Shown here: positions 22,834-33,857 of the stretch, piece by piece
Layout: every line of letters begins with the position of its first letter
Numbering within the stretch: the first letter of the stretch is position 1
Assembly (NCBI GenBank): GCA_958450325.1
Contig: OY288257.1
Span: 61,315,554-61,379,553 of the forward strand
Length of the DNA stretch: 64,000 nt
Source: Agrostemma githago
Taxonomy: Eukaryota; Streptophyta; Magnoliopsida; Caryophyllales; Caryophyllaceae
Reading direction: 5' to 3'
Program-made: the position numbers and the translations under genes
The notes under the pieces: model-generated
Told to the model about the DNA's origin: nothing
Database searches by the model: none
What the model saw: only the letters and a program-made list of their open reading frames with translations

Positions 22834-23855
22834 TCGCAGAAGATAACCATCATGAAATACAATATCTCAAAGAACATCTCAACTCTGTCTTTCACATGAA
22901 GGACCTAGGGGAACTCACCTACTTCTTAGGATTAGAAGTGAACAGGAGCAAGTCGGGTATATTTATTTCTCAACAAAAATATACTCTCGACCTCCTAAAA
23001 ACATTTGGAATGGACAAATCCAAATCCACTCAATTACCTCTCAATCCAGTAATCAAGCTTGAACCTGGGAAGGGGACACCATTACCACAACCTGAACTCT
23101 ATAGACAATTAGTAGGTAAATTAATATATCTCACAATCTCAAAACCAGATATCGCATTCTCAGTGCAATTGTTAAGTCAGTTCCTACAACATCCAACGTC
23201 TGATCATATGCAAGCAGCTAGGCGCGTTTTGCGGTATCTGAAGACAGCTCCTGGACAAGGAATACTCTTTGCCAGCAACTCAGCAGCCCAATTAACTGCA
23301 TATTGTGACTCAGATTGGGCCTCCTGCCCCTACACCAGACGATCAACCACGGGCTATTGTATTCTTTTGGGAAATTCACCAATCTCCTGGAAGTCCAAAA
23401 AGCAGTCAGTTGTGTCCAGATCTTCCGCTGAGGCAGAGTATCGAGCCATGGCGATGACGACCTGTGAAGTCACGTGGCTTGTTCAGCTTCTACATGACTT
23501 GGGTCTCACTCACTTAGGCACATCTCATCTCAAGTGTGATAACCAAGCAGCATTAGCTATTGCAGCAAACCCAGTTTATCACGAACGCACCAAACACATC
23601 GAGGTGGACTGTCATTTCGTTCGTGAGAAAATTCAACAAGGCCTTCTTACGACGTCATATGTTAATACAAAAGATCAAGTCGCAGATGTCTTCACAAAGT
23701 CATGCTCTATTTCACAACAACGTCACCTACTATCCAAGATGGGAGTTACGTCATCTCTACACTCTCATCTTGAGGGGGAGTGTAAAGAGGAATTAAGAGA
23801 GCAAACAACAGTGGCAGGAAAAGACTCAACAGCTAGAAGAAAAGGAGGAACCTAG
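22827..23855 (+). pseudogene. pol: copia pol: RT C-part and RNase H
   Basis: This continues pol after a 1-nt loss at the YVDD codons. It reads MVIAEDN, FHMKDLGELTYFLGLEV, YTLDLLKTFGM, RQLVGKLIYLT, then RNase H (AYCDSDWASCPYTRRSTTGY, SWKSKKQSVVSRSSAEAEYR, KCDNQAALAIAANP, KHIEVDCHFVREKI). The frame runs past the purine tract and about 75 bp into the 3' LTR. Confidence 0.93.
23772..23780 (+). promoter_or_regulatory. Polypurine tract
   Basis: GAGGGGGAG directly precedes the 3' LTR and is the expected plus-strand primer site. Confidence 0.88.
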
Positions 23856-24125
23856 GAGAGGTGACAACTCAATGCTCAATGTATAGGATGTATGTATTGT
23901 AGAGTCAAAATAGACTAGGACTAATTGTAGTGTCCTATGGACAGCCTGGTTGTACATTGGGTATTACCCAGCATGTAGCTCTACTCCCTTCCTTAAAAAA
24001 GGAGTTCACAACGCACTGATGGACACACAAAAATACAGAACTTAAGAATTCTGCTCAACCTTCTTCACTCCTCATTTATTATCTTCTATTTCCATGATTC
24101 AAATTTAATTAAGCTTAACTCAACA
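23781..24125 (+). repeat. 3' LTR of the copia element
   Basis: 345 bp, the same length as the 5' LTR, with TG...CA ends, followed by the GACGT duplication. It holds six substitutions relative to the 5' LTR (the first two near 23831-23834, the last at 24118). Confidence 0.95.
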
Positions 24126-24130
24126 GACGT

Positions 24131-25440
24131 CTCTATCCACCTTGAATGAGAACGATCTCACCGATATATCGACAAGATGATTGATGATTGATGATGATGA
24201 AAGACACCGACTTCCCCAAAATTGTAAAATAACTATTAAATTCACCTGTGATTTAGAACATCATAAGCATGCAAGAATTCTACCAAAACTCTTATCCAAT
24301 ACACCTCATTGTGGTCGTCTTTACCCGTGAATTGATTTAGTGTCCAACACAATTACAAAGAGCCAAGGCACAAGTTGCATGTTGCATGGACTTACACGAG
24401 ACAATCCACTCATCAAACCAAAACAATTTCACCACCATCAAAGATCTTACTAGTATTGGCCTTCCCTTTTCAATGGACAACGACTCAAACACACAATAAT
24501 GAGTACTCGTACTGCTTTTTCCAAATAAGTTGTTCTACTTATTATAGGCTTATATTTTTATAATAAATGAAAAACATAACCTTACCATATCTATTTGAAA
24601 AAAAAAAGTGAGATAAAAGCAGGTATAATAGCAAAAAGGTTGTCCAATCTATTTAAAATGGCGTTGATCTCTTAAAGACAGGTATATCCGTCTTTTGGTT
24701 AAAACGGATCAAGTAATATCTTATTTGGCTTAATAAGACCATTAAGACTAAAATAGGTCAAATAACATCTCATTTGGCTTGATAACATCTATGACGATTG
24801 AGGATGTGTGCGAGAAAATAAGGATTAACTCCTCAAGTAGTAAGAGCCTATTCACTTCAACCATAAAATTGTTGGTTTGATTATCATATGCAGAAAGAGA
24901 GGGTAGTATTTAACTTGGATATGATTTAAGAAAGACCAACCGAAAATACATTATAAAGAATACTCTGAGCATTTTGCACCAAATAGACCCCACATATAGC
25001 ACTTCTCAAATCACATCACAATCGAAGATGATTCAATCAAATGATTAAGACGAATGTATTGTCGATGATAGATCCTAAATTTGAATCTAAATATTACTCA
25101 CAAACCCACCACCATATACTCTCTCCGCCTCGTTCATTCATTTACCTTTATATCCATTGTAAGGAGTATAAACGAGACGGTGGAAATATCATAAATAATC
25201 GAAAATTGATAAGAAATGGAGAGATCATCCAGAAAAGAATAGTCTTCTGATCATGAATATAACTATCACAAATCAATAATGAGTCAAATAACACCGCATA
25301 AATAGATAAAACAAACCTATAAATTAATTATTTCTTTATCTTTATCCACCCAAATAAATACGGAGGATTATTTAAAAAACCAACTTCCATAACCATAACA
25401 AAACAACACACTCACTGAAATCACCCCCAAAAAAACAAGA
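24131..25440. other. Intergenic, upstream of ATP synthase delta' gene
   Basis: No coding signature. A short degenerate direct repeat (ATATCTTATTTGGCTTAATA and ATCTCATTTGGCTTGATA) lies at 24715-24785. The 3' part should hold the promoter and 5' UTR of the gene that begins at 25528. No clear TATA call is possible. Confidence 0.5.
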
Positions 25441-25527
25441 GTGTACTCTACTTTTCTACTCTTCCTCTTACTTTTCCCTCTTCCTTTCTCCCACCCTGCA
25501 AAAGCCGAGCGACTTCCCACCCCAATA

Positions 25528-27502
25528 ATGTCCACCACCAACCGTCTTCTCCATCGCGCCGCCCCTCTCCGGCGGTTCTCCACCGTCCCCACGGCGGCGC
25601 AGATGTTTGTAGAGGCCTGGAATAAAGTGTCACCTGATACTGACCCACCTAAACTTCCTCTTTCTTTCTTGCAGCCCCCACCTCCGGCCCCGGGTTCGAT
25701 TCCTCCTAAACTCACTCTCACTTTTCATCTTCCTTATTCATCCCACATTTCCACTAAAGAGGTACTACCATCATTTTAATGGGTTTTCAAAGTTGCTATC
25801 TTTTTTTTATAATAAAGTTGGTTCCTTTTTTGTTTATTTTGTCACAGACAAGTGTTTGATTTGATTAATTTGATGTTCAATTCTATGGTGATTTGGTAGT
25901 ATTGGTAATGAACTTGGTTTTAGTAATGCATTAGTGTACTTTTTTAAGTTTTTCTTTTGGTCCAAAAAGCGCCCAATAAGTCGTAGATGAGAATCGAACC
26001 CTCAACCTCACGAGCTCTTGCCACTTGAGCCAACGCTGGCTGTCTGTGTACTCTTATTAGGTTGGTGAGGAATGTAAAGTTGGTTTTCTTTGTTAATGTG
26101 ATGTGTAATTCTTATTCTATGGTGAATGGTGATGTTTAGGTGGTTTGGTGGTGTAATGTGGTTCATTTGTGGGTGAGGATACATGAATTTGGCAGATATG
26201 TTAAAACATCAAGGGAAATTAATGTGTTTGTGATATTTGGTACTATATTGAAGTTGGCATTTGGTAGGGTTTTCGGATGATGATGCGACTTGGGATAACT
26301 AGTTATGTTCACAACTTCACAATACCTGTAGATGAGTGAGCATTACGGATTTGGGAAGGTCACAAACCTGTGGGGCCGTCCCGTAAAGAACTCACAAATT
26401 CACTCATGGGTTGATGTGAATGAGCCTTACATAATTAGATTTCAGTCACATACTCACATGGCTCGGAAACATGCACACATGGCTACCTTAATATTTGGTT
26501 AGGTTGGCGTTTTGGAGCTGTTTGAACTTTCAAGTGAAGTTACTGATTCGAATGACGGGTGCTTATTTGTCTGCGCTATCCAACTTTGTATGTGGAAACT
26601 TTAGGGTACAAGTTTTTTGGGAGAGGGTGTTTAACTTCAATTGAGAATGATAAACTTTTGATTTTAGAAGCTGGAAGTTCTACGCATTGTCGTAATGGAG
26701 ACATCTATATACTCAAGAAGATCAATAGCTATGGTTTTATAGTGTAATTTTGAGTTATTATAGCAACAACATATAACTGTTAGCCAATGTCATCCTTCGT
26801 GGTGTTCGGTGTTCCTAACTTCCTATACAAGTTTTAATACATACTCCGTATTCAGTTTGAACTTTGAAGTTGTGTATAGTTTGAACTTTGAATTTGTTTA
26901 TAGTATGTTCATCAACTGATTAGATTTGGTACTCCTGTTTCTGGACACCCATTAGAGTTAGAGATTTCGTGCCATTCGTGAAGCTTTGTTCGCATTTACG
27001 ATAGATTCAAGTTCTAAGTTGTTTTTAGGCGAGTTTTGCCTGTACTCGATATTTGATGGGGAGTATTGAACTAAATGAGGCAGCCATCGAAGTCTTCCAG
27101 TACTGTTGTATACCAGTAGTCTCACAGTGCTTTGTTTTTGACTTTTTTGCAAAGGTCGATATGGTAGTCCTGCCTGCAACATCCGGAGAAATGGGAATTC
27201 GACCAGGCCATATGGCAGCCATGACGGAGCTAAACCCGGGCCTTCTCTCTCTACACAAAGGTAATAAAACCACAAAGTACTTCATCAGCGGTGGCTTTGC
27301 CTTAACCCATCCAAACTCAAAGACCGACATTATCGCAGAGGAGGCTGTGCCTATTGACAGAATCGACCCACATCTTGTTCAGAAAGGACTTGCAGATTTC
27401 TCGCAGAAGCTAAGCTCGTCATCCAGTAGTGACTATGAGAAAGTGGAAGCACAGATTGGTGTATATGTTCATACTGCTCTATCTTCTGCTCTGACAGGCT
27501 AA
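25528..27502 (+). CDS. ATP16: Mitochondrial F1 ATP synthase delta' subunit
   Basis: Two exons, 25528-25761 and 27155-27502, join in phase (KE then VDMVV) to give 193 aa. It is the plant homologue of the bacterial epsilon subunit, a central-stalk part of complex V. The first ~25 residues are Arg-rich and lack acids (RLLHRAAPLRRFST), as in a mitochondrial presequence. Then follow FVEAWNKVSPDTDPP, KLTLTFHLPYSS, the beta-sandwich (DMVVLPATSGEMGIRPGHMA, LNPGLLSLH, KYFISGGFA) and a C-terminal helical part (DRIDPHLVQKGLADF, EKVEAQIGVYVHTAL). The single 1.4-kb intron matches a conserved split site and carries a SINE. Confidence 0.93.
25941..26045 (-). mobile_element. tRNA-derived SINE in ATP16 intron
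   Basis: On the minus strand a box-A-like TGGCTCAAGTGGCAAGAGC and box-B-like GGTTCGATTCTC are followed by an A-rich 3' tail. Perfect 7-bp GTGTACT repeats flank it (25934-25940 and 26046-26052), a size typical of LINE-driven target duplications. It is about 105 bp and sits antisense in the host intron. Confidence 0.7.
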
Positions 27503-28841
27503 GGCTAACAGTGAAACGATCCTGTCCTTTTAACAGATGTCCGATTCTACCCCTCTCCTTAAATGTTCCTCGGAGAAGATGAAAAAATCCTTTTAGTTCT
27601 GTGTAAAAATGGCACATTGTTGAATATTATTCCCTTTTGATAGTAAGTTTGGGTTTGTGTATCATTATCGAGACATTGTGTCTGTGGTCATCTGGGGTCT
27701 TAGGTTACGAAATCATGAGCCAACTGCAGTTGAGAAAGAAAATCTCTTTTTGTGACATGGTTATGGTAGTGTGATTTTTTGCTGTCATGTATAGGTTCTG
27801 AGGTGAGTTTGGACGGACGGGCTAATTTGAACTTGGGTGGTTTGATTGGGGGGTGAGTTTTGGGCTGGCATACGAGCGTTTGGGTCCTCGACGGTCTCGA
27901 CGACATTTCCTTCCTATGAGTCTTTTCGCCATCTCTCTTTCTGTTGTAATCGTAAGGTTCCAATAAATTTCTTTGCTCGGGGGATTCGCTATTAGTGTGT
28001 CTCACGCTAAGTTTATCGTAAGACCGTCTCATACAAGAATTTGTGCGGGGATTAAGGATGTAGGCCGTTAAACAAGTACCCTTTGTTTCATTCATTAATT
28101 TTTTTTTCTTTGAATAAAATACTTCTTACAAATCATAAAAAAATAAACAAGTTATCCTTTCTGGGATGGAAATATCGTAGTATTATCTAAATGAAAGTGC
28201 AATTTTCCATATTTTGATCCGATTTTGATGTGATCTCCATAAACGATATCTCATACTCCCTCTGAATTCCAATGATGGTCTCTATTTCCTTTTTTATCTG
28301 ATTTTGATCATGTTTTCCGTTTCCTTGTTCACAAATTATAGTGTACGACGGTCTCACGCGTACAATGGTCCATTTCTGCAAAAATACAACTTGATCTGAT
28401 TTTGATCACGTTTTCTGTTTCCTTGTTCACAAATTATAGCGCAAGACAATGTCACGCGTACACCGATCCATTTCTACAAAAATACAATTTCATTTATTAT
28501 TGATAAATGAGTAAACTTTTTATACAAATGAACCGTTATACGTGTGAGACTGTTCCTTGTTAGGCTATCACTATGCCCTTCACATTTTCAACTTTCACCA
28601 CATGTCAACTAAATTACTCGGTAAAATCTAAGTCAAGTTTAATGTAGTCAATGTTCAAATCCCGTCAATATCAAAATTGTGTTGAGACCCAAACGTGAGA
28701 CACCCCGTGAATAAATACCAAGAAGCCCATCCCAAAAACACCCATACAGTCACGTTCTCCACGACTCTACCCTTTCGCCTATTATTTCCCCCAAATCAAG
28801 CTTGAGAGAGAGAGATCTAGGGTTTCCACATCCCGACGACC
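27503..28841. other. Intergenic with direct duplication
   Basis: No gene. A ~98-bp sequence is directly duplicated at 28295-28391 and 28392-28490. Each copy has TGATTTTGATCA/CGTTTTC, CACAAATTATAG and CCATTTCT.CAAAAATAC. TGAGACGGTCTCA-type palindromic fragments occur near 28020 and 28345. The 3' UTR of the ATP synthase gene occupies the first part. Confidence 0.55.
28724..28825 (+). promoter_or_regulatory. Site II and telo-box-like motifs of the complex III subunit gene
   Basis: AGCCCA (reverse of TGGGCT, a site II element) lies at 28724-28729 and TAGGGTTT (reverse telo-box-like) at 28818-28825, within about 120 bp of the ATG. Site II elements are known in promoters of plant respiratory-chain genes. 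Activity here is inferred. Confidence 0.45.
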
Positions 28842-29060
28842 ATGGGGAAAATTCCAGTGAAGATGAAGGCAGTGCAATACGCGTTATCGCCCTACCAGCA
28901 GAAGGTGATGCCCGGTTTATGGAAGGATTTGCCTGGTAAACTCACCCACAAAGTCACCGAGAATTGGATCAGCGCCACCCTTTTGCTCACCCCTCTCGTC
29001 GGCGTCTACTCCTATGTTCAATGGTACCAAAACGATGAGAAGTTGTCTCATCGCTATTGA
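28842..29060 (+). CDS. QCR8: Cytochrome b-c1 complex subunit 8
   Basis: A single-exon 72-aa protein, the usual size for the plant subunit. MGKIPVKMKAVQYALSPYQQ at the start, LWKDLPGKLTHKV, and ENWISATLLLTPLVG leading into one membrane span (about residues 42-62), with a charged DEKLSHRY tail, are the family's hallmarks. It is a small inner-membrane subunit of complex III with no cleaved presequence. The start at 28842 follows a CC-rich leader and is the only plausible ATG. Confidence 0.95.
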   Translation: MGKIPVKMKAVQYALSPYQQKVMPGLWKDLPGKLTHKVTENWISATLLLTPLVGVYSYVQWYQNDEKLSHRY

Positions 29061-30690
29061 TTCTTCCCTTTTCTTTTTCAATCAATCAATCAATCAATTC
29101 CCTATTCTGATCTGTGGGTCTTGTGTACTTTTGCTGGATGTCAGAGAAGATTTTGATTTGTGTTCTTGATGATTTTGAATATATCACGTATATGTGATTC
29201 GAACGTATTTGGAATAAATTTGAATTGTTTTGATGTTACATATTTTGAATTCTTCCTGTTACCTTTCGCTTTGTAGCCTCGAATGCCTTTTGTCTGTGGT
29301 TTGAAAGATTAAAATCTGATGCTTGAAATTCGCATTGAATTGCGTGAATTCTGGCTAGTTGGTTTATCTGTTTATGGTGTCGTCTGCTTTGATTTAGCTT
29401 ATGGTGTGATCCAGCAATTTGGATGGATGTATTTGATTTTGCTGATAAGAGGAGTTAATTCCTGATTACAGTGTATTAGGTCTTTTCGATACTCACGATG
29501 TTGATGTTCATCATGGTACCCTTTTCATCACAAACATATAATCCTAGTCACATTTACGATCCCACGTCACCCTTGCCATCATTTTACTTAAACGTGATTT
29601 ATATGGAAACGAGCCAATAGCATCCTTGATCCGTGGATCAAAAAAGAAATAGGGACAGTGTTAGTGGTAGTGAGGCAATTATGGTTCATGCGAGAATGAT
29701 TGAAACTGCTTAGGTGGTGCCTCAAAGGTTGCCTTACGAGCCCTAATGAGATTAGCCTTTTATCAGTTTTTCTTCGAAAATATCGCTTGGGGTTAGATAG
29801 CATGCATAGTTTGGTCATTCATGAATTGGATTTACGTAGAAGATAGTTTATCAATGTTTTTTAGTCGTTGTGTTTGTATAAGCTTTTGAGTCATGAACGT
29901 CATTTTTCACCTGTTCTTGGGGAACACCACTTTGCTTTTTTGACAAACAAATTTTATTCTTCATGATGGATTCATGTTGATTATATTATATAGCAAGAGC
30001 TCAAAGAGGGCTGTAAATACTTGATGCTTCTTAAGATTGGAGTTTTTGAGGGTCTGGAGTATTTGCGTATTGAGATGGGTCTTTGTTGCTGCTAGTACTG
30101 TTGATGATTGATTGACATAGTGAATGCTCATTTCAGTTTGATTGCCATTGTGTTTGCTATGATGAGTATTATGTGATACTGCTCCTAGAAGGTATAAGTA
30201 TCGTCTACGTTTGAGGACGAAGTCTGGAAATCTAGGTCATGCTGTGCCTTACACTTCATTAAGTACACTTAATAGAGTAACATAGGAGTGAGAGATAAGT
30301 ATGCTTGGGTTTGATATATGAGTGGAAATATCCCTTCAGTTTTTAAGTACACGATACGTTAAAACTTAGAAGTGCGGCTTATGTGCACATGTTTGCCTCC
30401 TGGTTGTTTGGAGATTGTGGGTATAGAGTTTAGAGTGAAGAGATCTCACGAAATAGGTGTTTGGGTCATTATCTAAGCATTGTTGTCAATTGGGGACGAA
30501 GAAATCAATAACTTGGGTGAAGCACTATGCACAATTATGCAGTATTTATCCAATGTAATTTGCCTGAGGTTTTAGTTTAACTTCATGGAAGTAGCTAGTT
30601 AGAAACTCCTAGCTGGGAATGTTTGCTAACAACAGTCCTTTGCCAAGTGATTTGTTGAAACTGTCAAACATTAGCTTTCATCTCCAACCA
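29061..30690. other. Intergenic, no gene seen
   Basis: Unique-looking sequence with no coding signature, terminal repeats or recognisable exon. The 3' UTR of the preceding gene occupies the start. Confidence 0.55.
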
Positions 30691-31200
30691 GTGAAAAATC
30701 CCATCCCTCACTTTCTGTAGGGGATGTCATCGAGCTCTTTTCATAGTGGGTCAGACACCAAAATCCTTAGCAAGAACTTAAAATAACGTGATCCCAGAAG
30801 AGGATAATATCGGTATTAAGCATGTCGGAAAAATGGTTGCTTATCCTATCAGAGTGTAACCCCAGTAAGGTCATCTTACATTTGTACCCAAGTCTTGTAG
30901 GGTTTTTTTGAATCATGGTTTACTTGTTGTAGACATTAAAACTGTGGTATCAGGAGGTCAATGAATGAGCGAGCAGGTTCCTCAAGAACCTAGCCATGCT
31001 TTATAGACCCGAGTTGAAATGCATTTGAGGCAAGCTAAATTGCTTCCTTAGCTTTTCTAAACTATGGCCACCTGCTCACTCACCAAGTTTGACAAGGTGA
31101 GTGAGTTGTCTTCCTGAAGATCTCAAGGCCTCTCCTTTTTTTCAACTTCTTCTTGTTAATATGTTAACGGGGTCATTCATGATACCTTCCACGGCTCCAT
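30690..31200 (-). pseudogene. Decayed copy of the 3' end of the PBL19-like kinase gene
   Basis: The minus strand at 31140-31040 encodes ESSGRQLTHLVKLGE, a stop, then AGGHSLEKL. It aligns with ESSRRRLAHLAKLGEQVEGL at the C-terminus of the kinase at 33858-37168. Similarity is about 75% by eye over 31075-31140. Weaker similarity extends into what would be the 3' flank (GCATGTCGGAAA near 30820 against CCATGTCGGAAA near 33693). It is a local duplication remnant, now separated from the gene by three MITEs. Confidence 0.65.
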
Positions 31201-31237
31201 TCCGTTTATATCGACTAATGATCATGTAGCAGCATTA

Positions 31238-31653
31238 GAGCATGTACAATGGAGAGGATTTACCCTCCTCTTAGGACTCTCTCTCCTCTAAGAGGAGGTC
31301 CTCTCCATTGTGGAATGAACATGGAAGATCCTCTTGTTAAGAGGAAGGTGGTTACTTCCTCTAATTTTAGAGGAACTTAAGCTTTGGCCCTTGTGCATGG
31401 AAACATATATTATTGGTCATTTAAATAAACAAGTTAAATAAAAATAATATTAACTATAAAATAATTAAAGTAAATTATTAAAAAATTATATAAGAGGATA
31501 CTCTTTATTGTGGAATAAAATTAGAGAAATAAAAAGGAAGAGGATGAAGATAGTGGAAGATGAGGTGGATGAAAGAGAGGATGATGTGTCAAAAATATAG
31601 AATGAAAGAGAAAAAATAAGAGGAAGAAAACATTCTCTCTAATGTACATGGTC
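31238..31653. mobile_element. Harbinger-like MITE, copy 1
   Basis: It opens GAGCATGTACAATGGAGAGG and ends CTCTAATGTACATGGTC, with TTA at both borders (31235-31237 and 31654-31656). Just inside is a second nested inverted structure of CCTCTTA and TAAGAGG blocks (CTCCTCTTAG, CTCTAAGAGGAGG). It is 416 bp and non-coding. The TTA target and end sequence suit the Tourist/PIF-Harbinger class. Confidence 0.75.
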
Positions 31654-31656
31654 TTA

Positions 31657-32074
31657 GAGCATGTATAATGGAGAGGATTTGCCCTCCTCTTAGCACCCTC
31701 TCTCCTCTAAGAGGAGGTCCTCTCCATTATGGGATCAACATTGAAAGTCCTCTTGTTTAGAGGAAGTTTAGTACTTCCTCTAATTTTAGAGGATTTTTAA
31801 CATTGTCCCTTGTGCATGTTACCAAAGGCTATTGGTCATGTAAAAAATTAAATTAAATAAAAAATAATAATAATCATTAAATAATTAAAATAAATAATAA
31901 GAAAGATAATTAGGAGGATCCTCCCTATTGTGGGGTAAAAATTAGAGAAGAAAAAATGAAGAGGATGAAGATAGTGGAAAATGAGGTGGGTGAAAGAGAG
32001 GGTGATGTGTCAAAAATATAGAATGAAAGAGAAAAAATAAGAGGAAGAAAACATCCTCTCTAATGTACATGGTC
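31657..32074. mobile_element. Harbinger-like MITE, copy 2
   Basis: 418 bp, the same architecture as copy 1 and close in sequence throughout. It shares the TTA at 31654-31656 with copy 1 and the TTA at 32075-32077 with copy 3. Confidence 0.75.
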
Positions 32075-32077
32075 TTA

Positions 32078-33018
32078 GGGCATGTACAATAGAGAGGAAT
32101 TGACCTCCTCTTAGCCCTCTCTCTCCTCTAAGAGGAGGTCATCTCCATTGTAGCTTCTTCCTTCTTCATCCTCTTAAGAGGATCACTTCTTCTTCCTCTA
32201 ATTTTAGAGGAAAAACAATCTTGGCCCTTGTGCTAGGTTCTTATTCAATTGGTCAAAATTATATACTATTCTTGGTATATATCATATTCTTAGTAAGAGA
32301 TATCATTTTTATTTTTATCTTTTATAAAAATTGGAAATGATTTTATTTGTTTTTATTTTGTATATTGTCATTTTTATTTTTTTATCTTTGACTCCCTCCA
32401 ATTTTTATTTATTGTCCCATTTTATATGTATAAGGTATATTTTACTAAAATGGAATGATAAAAAAATCGGGTAAATTTGATATTGTGCGGGGACTACTTG
32501 AAAATGACGGGGACTCATCTATCTCTTTTTCGGAGTCATTTGTTGTTACTCCTGGAAACTTTATGGCTAGGAGGGAAGAATTACATGACAAACAAACACA
32601 CATGGCTTTAAAGAACGATTTAGTCGAGCATATATGGACTATGTTCCAAGGTTCGAACATAAATTAATAAATATGTACTTTTAATGTTATATTTCATGTA
32701 TTTTTCATTTAATGTATTTTATTATGATTTTTATGTTACTAGATTTAATTTAATTAACCCATTTTTTTTTAAAATTAGCTTTAGTGAATTATGAAAACAA
32801 TATAATTAAATCAATATTAATTATCCAATTATTAAAATAATAAGAAAAATAACACAAGAGGATCCTTTCTATTGTGGGAGAAAATTTGAAGAAGGAAAGA
32901 GGAAGAGGAGATAGATAGTGAAAAATGTAGTAGAGGAAAGAGATTATGAGGTGTCAAAAAAATATAAGGGGAAAGAAAAAATAAGATGATGGAGACGTAC
33001 TCTCCATTATACATGGTC
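32078..33018. mobile_element. Longer Harbinger-like element, copy 3
   Basis: 941 bp. It has the same family ends (GGGCATGTACAATAGAGAGG; TCCATTATACATGGTC then TTA at 33019-33021), but the interior is twice as long and holds a transposase remnant at 32455-32667. It may be an intermediate between the full element and the short MITEs beside it. Confidence 0.7.
32455..32667 (+). pseudogene. Transposase C-terminal remnant (PIF/Harbinger-like)
   Basis: An open stretch of about 70 codons ends HMALKNDLVEHIWTMFQGSN. The pattern LKNDLVEHIW near a C-terminus is familiar from plant PIF/Harbinger transposases (…L..DLVEHLW…). No catalytic DDE residues lie in the remaining part. The call rests on that motif and on the element's ends. 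Confidence 0.5.
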
Positions 33019-33021
33019 TTA

Positions 33022-33857
33022 ATGCACGATTAGTTTCATTAGTGTAGCGCCCTTCCCATTGTGTCACTTAACTTGGAATAGCACAACTTCACATCTTATT
33101 ATTGGACAAATGAATATTTGGACTAAAGTAGGGGAATAAGGGTAGTGTAAAACTATTTTTTGGTCAAGTGAAGCGTGTATTTGTCACTCACTCTATCTCC
33201 CTAGACTCATGTATTATTTTGATTGATCCGTGTTCTATAACCGACTAATGACCCATACATCTCCAATTTATATGTGATCCTAACCGTATTCTAACATGGC
33301 CTGGTACTTCAGATCGAGTCCCGACCCTGTTTGATTGGTCCTGTATCCTTGCTTATATGTGCACACACTGTCTATGGGGATATGCTGGTTAATTGGAGAG
33401 GTGTTTTAACTGTTATTCTTGCCCTGAGAATTTGTGGTCTCTCGGTACTCAAGACTGTAGGGTCGGATACTGTTGCCGGTTGCTCAAATGCAGTCAGTTG
33501 TGAGTAAAAACTTAGGTAACACTCATAACAGCACCAGTCTTCATCTCCCACAAGGCAAAAAAACATTCCGAGCTTTCACCTTTCGATAGCGGCCATCACC
33601 CATCGGTTCTGTATTTTGATAGTGTTTGTGCCCAAATCTTAATGGGAAACTTCGGTGAATGATCCCACAAGGATATAGGATCAATAGATAACCATGTCGG
33701 AAACTAGAGAACTTGCTTACACTCGATTTACATGTAACGAACATTACAACAGTTGTCTTCAGTGGTTAATCATGTAAGAACAGATTCTATGATAAGCCAG
33801 TCTTACTCTATAGACATGAATCGGAAATGTATTTTTTACAGAACTCTGGAGGGCACA
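33022..33857. other. Downstream flank of the PBL19-like kinase gene
   Basis: No independent gene. The part next to 33857 should be the kinase 3' UTR. Short antisense frames here lack support. Confidence 0.5.

Larger units (their letters stand above)
11906..24125 (+). mobile_element. Ty1/copia LTR retrotransposon interrupted by a CACTA element
   Basis: The whole element is flanked by a perfect GACGT duplication (11901-11905 and 24126-24130). It has 345-bp LTRs, a tRNA-iMet-type PBS (TGGTATCAGAGCC at 12251), gag, then a pol polyprotein in the order PR-IN-RT-RNaseH (the Pseudoviridae order), and a purine tract before the 3' LTR. Without the nested CACTA (12354-19142) and its 3-bp duplication, it is about 5.43 kb. 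The short size and the DPLYLH start of gag suggest an Ale-like lineage (inference). Two frame lesions, at the gag/pol boundary and at the RT catalytic motif, make this copy non-autonomous. Confidence 0.95.

Noticed and set aside
25941..26045. A tRNA gene in the ATP synthase intron
   Set aside because: The A-rich 3' tail, 7-bp flanking repeats and missing acceptor stem indicate a SINE.
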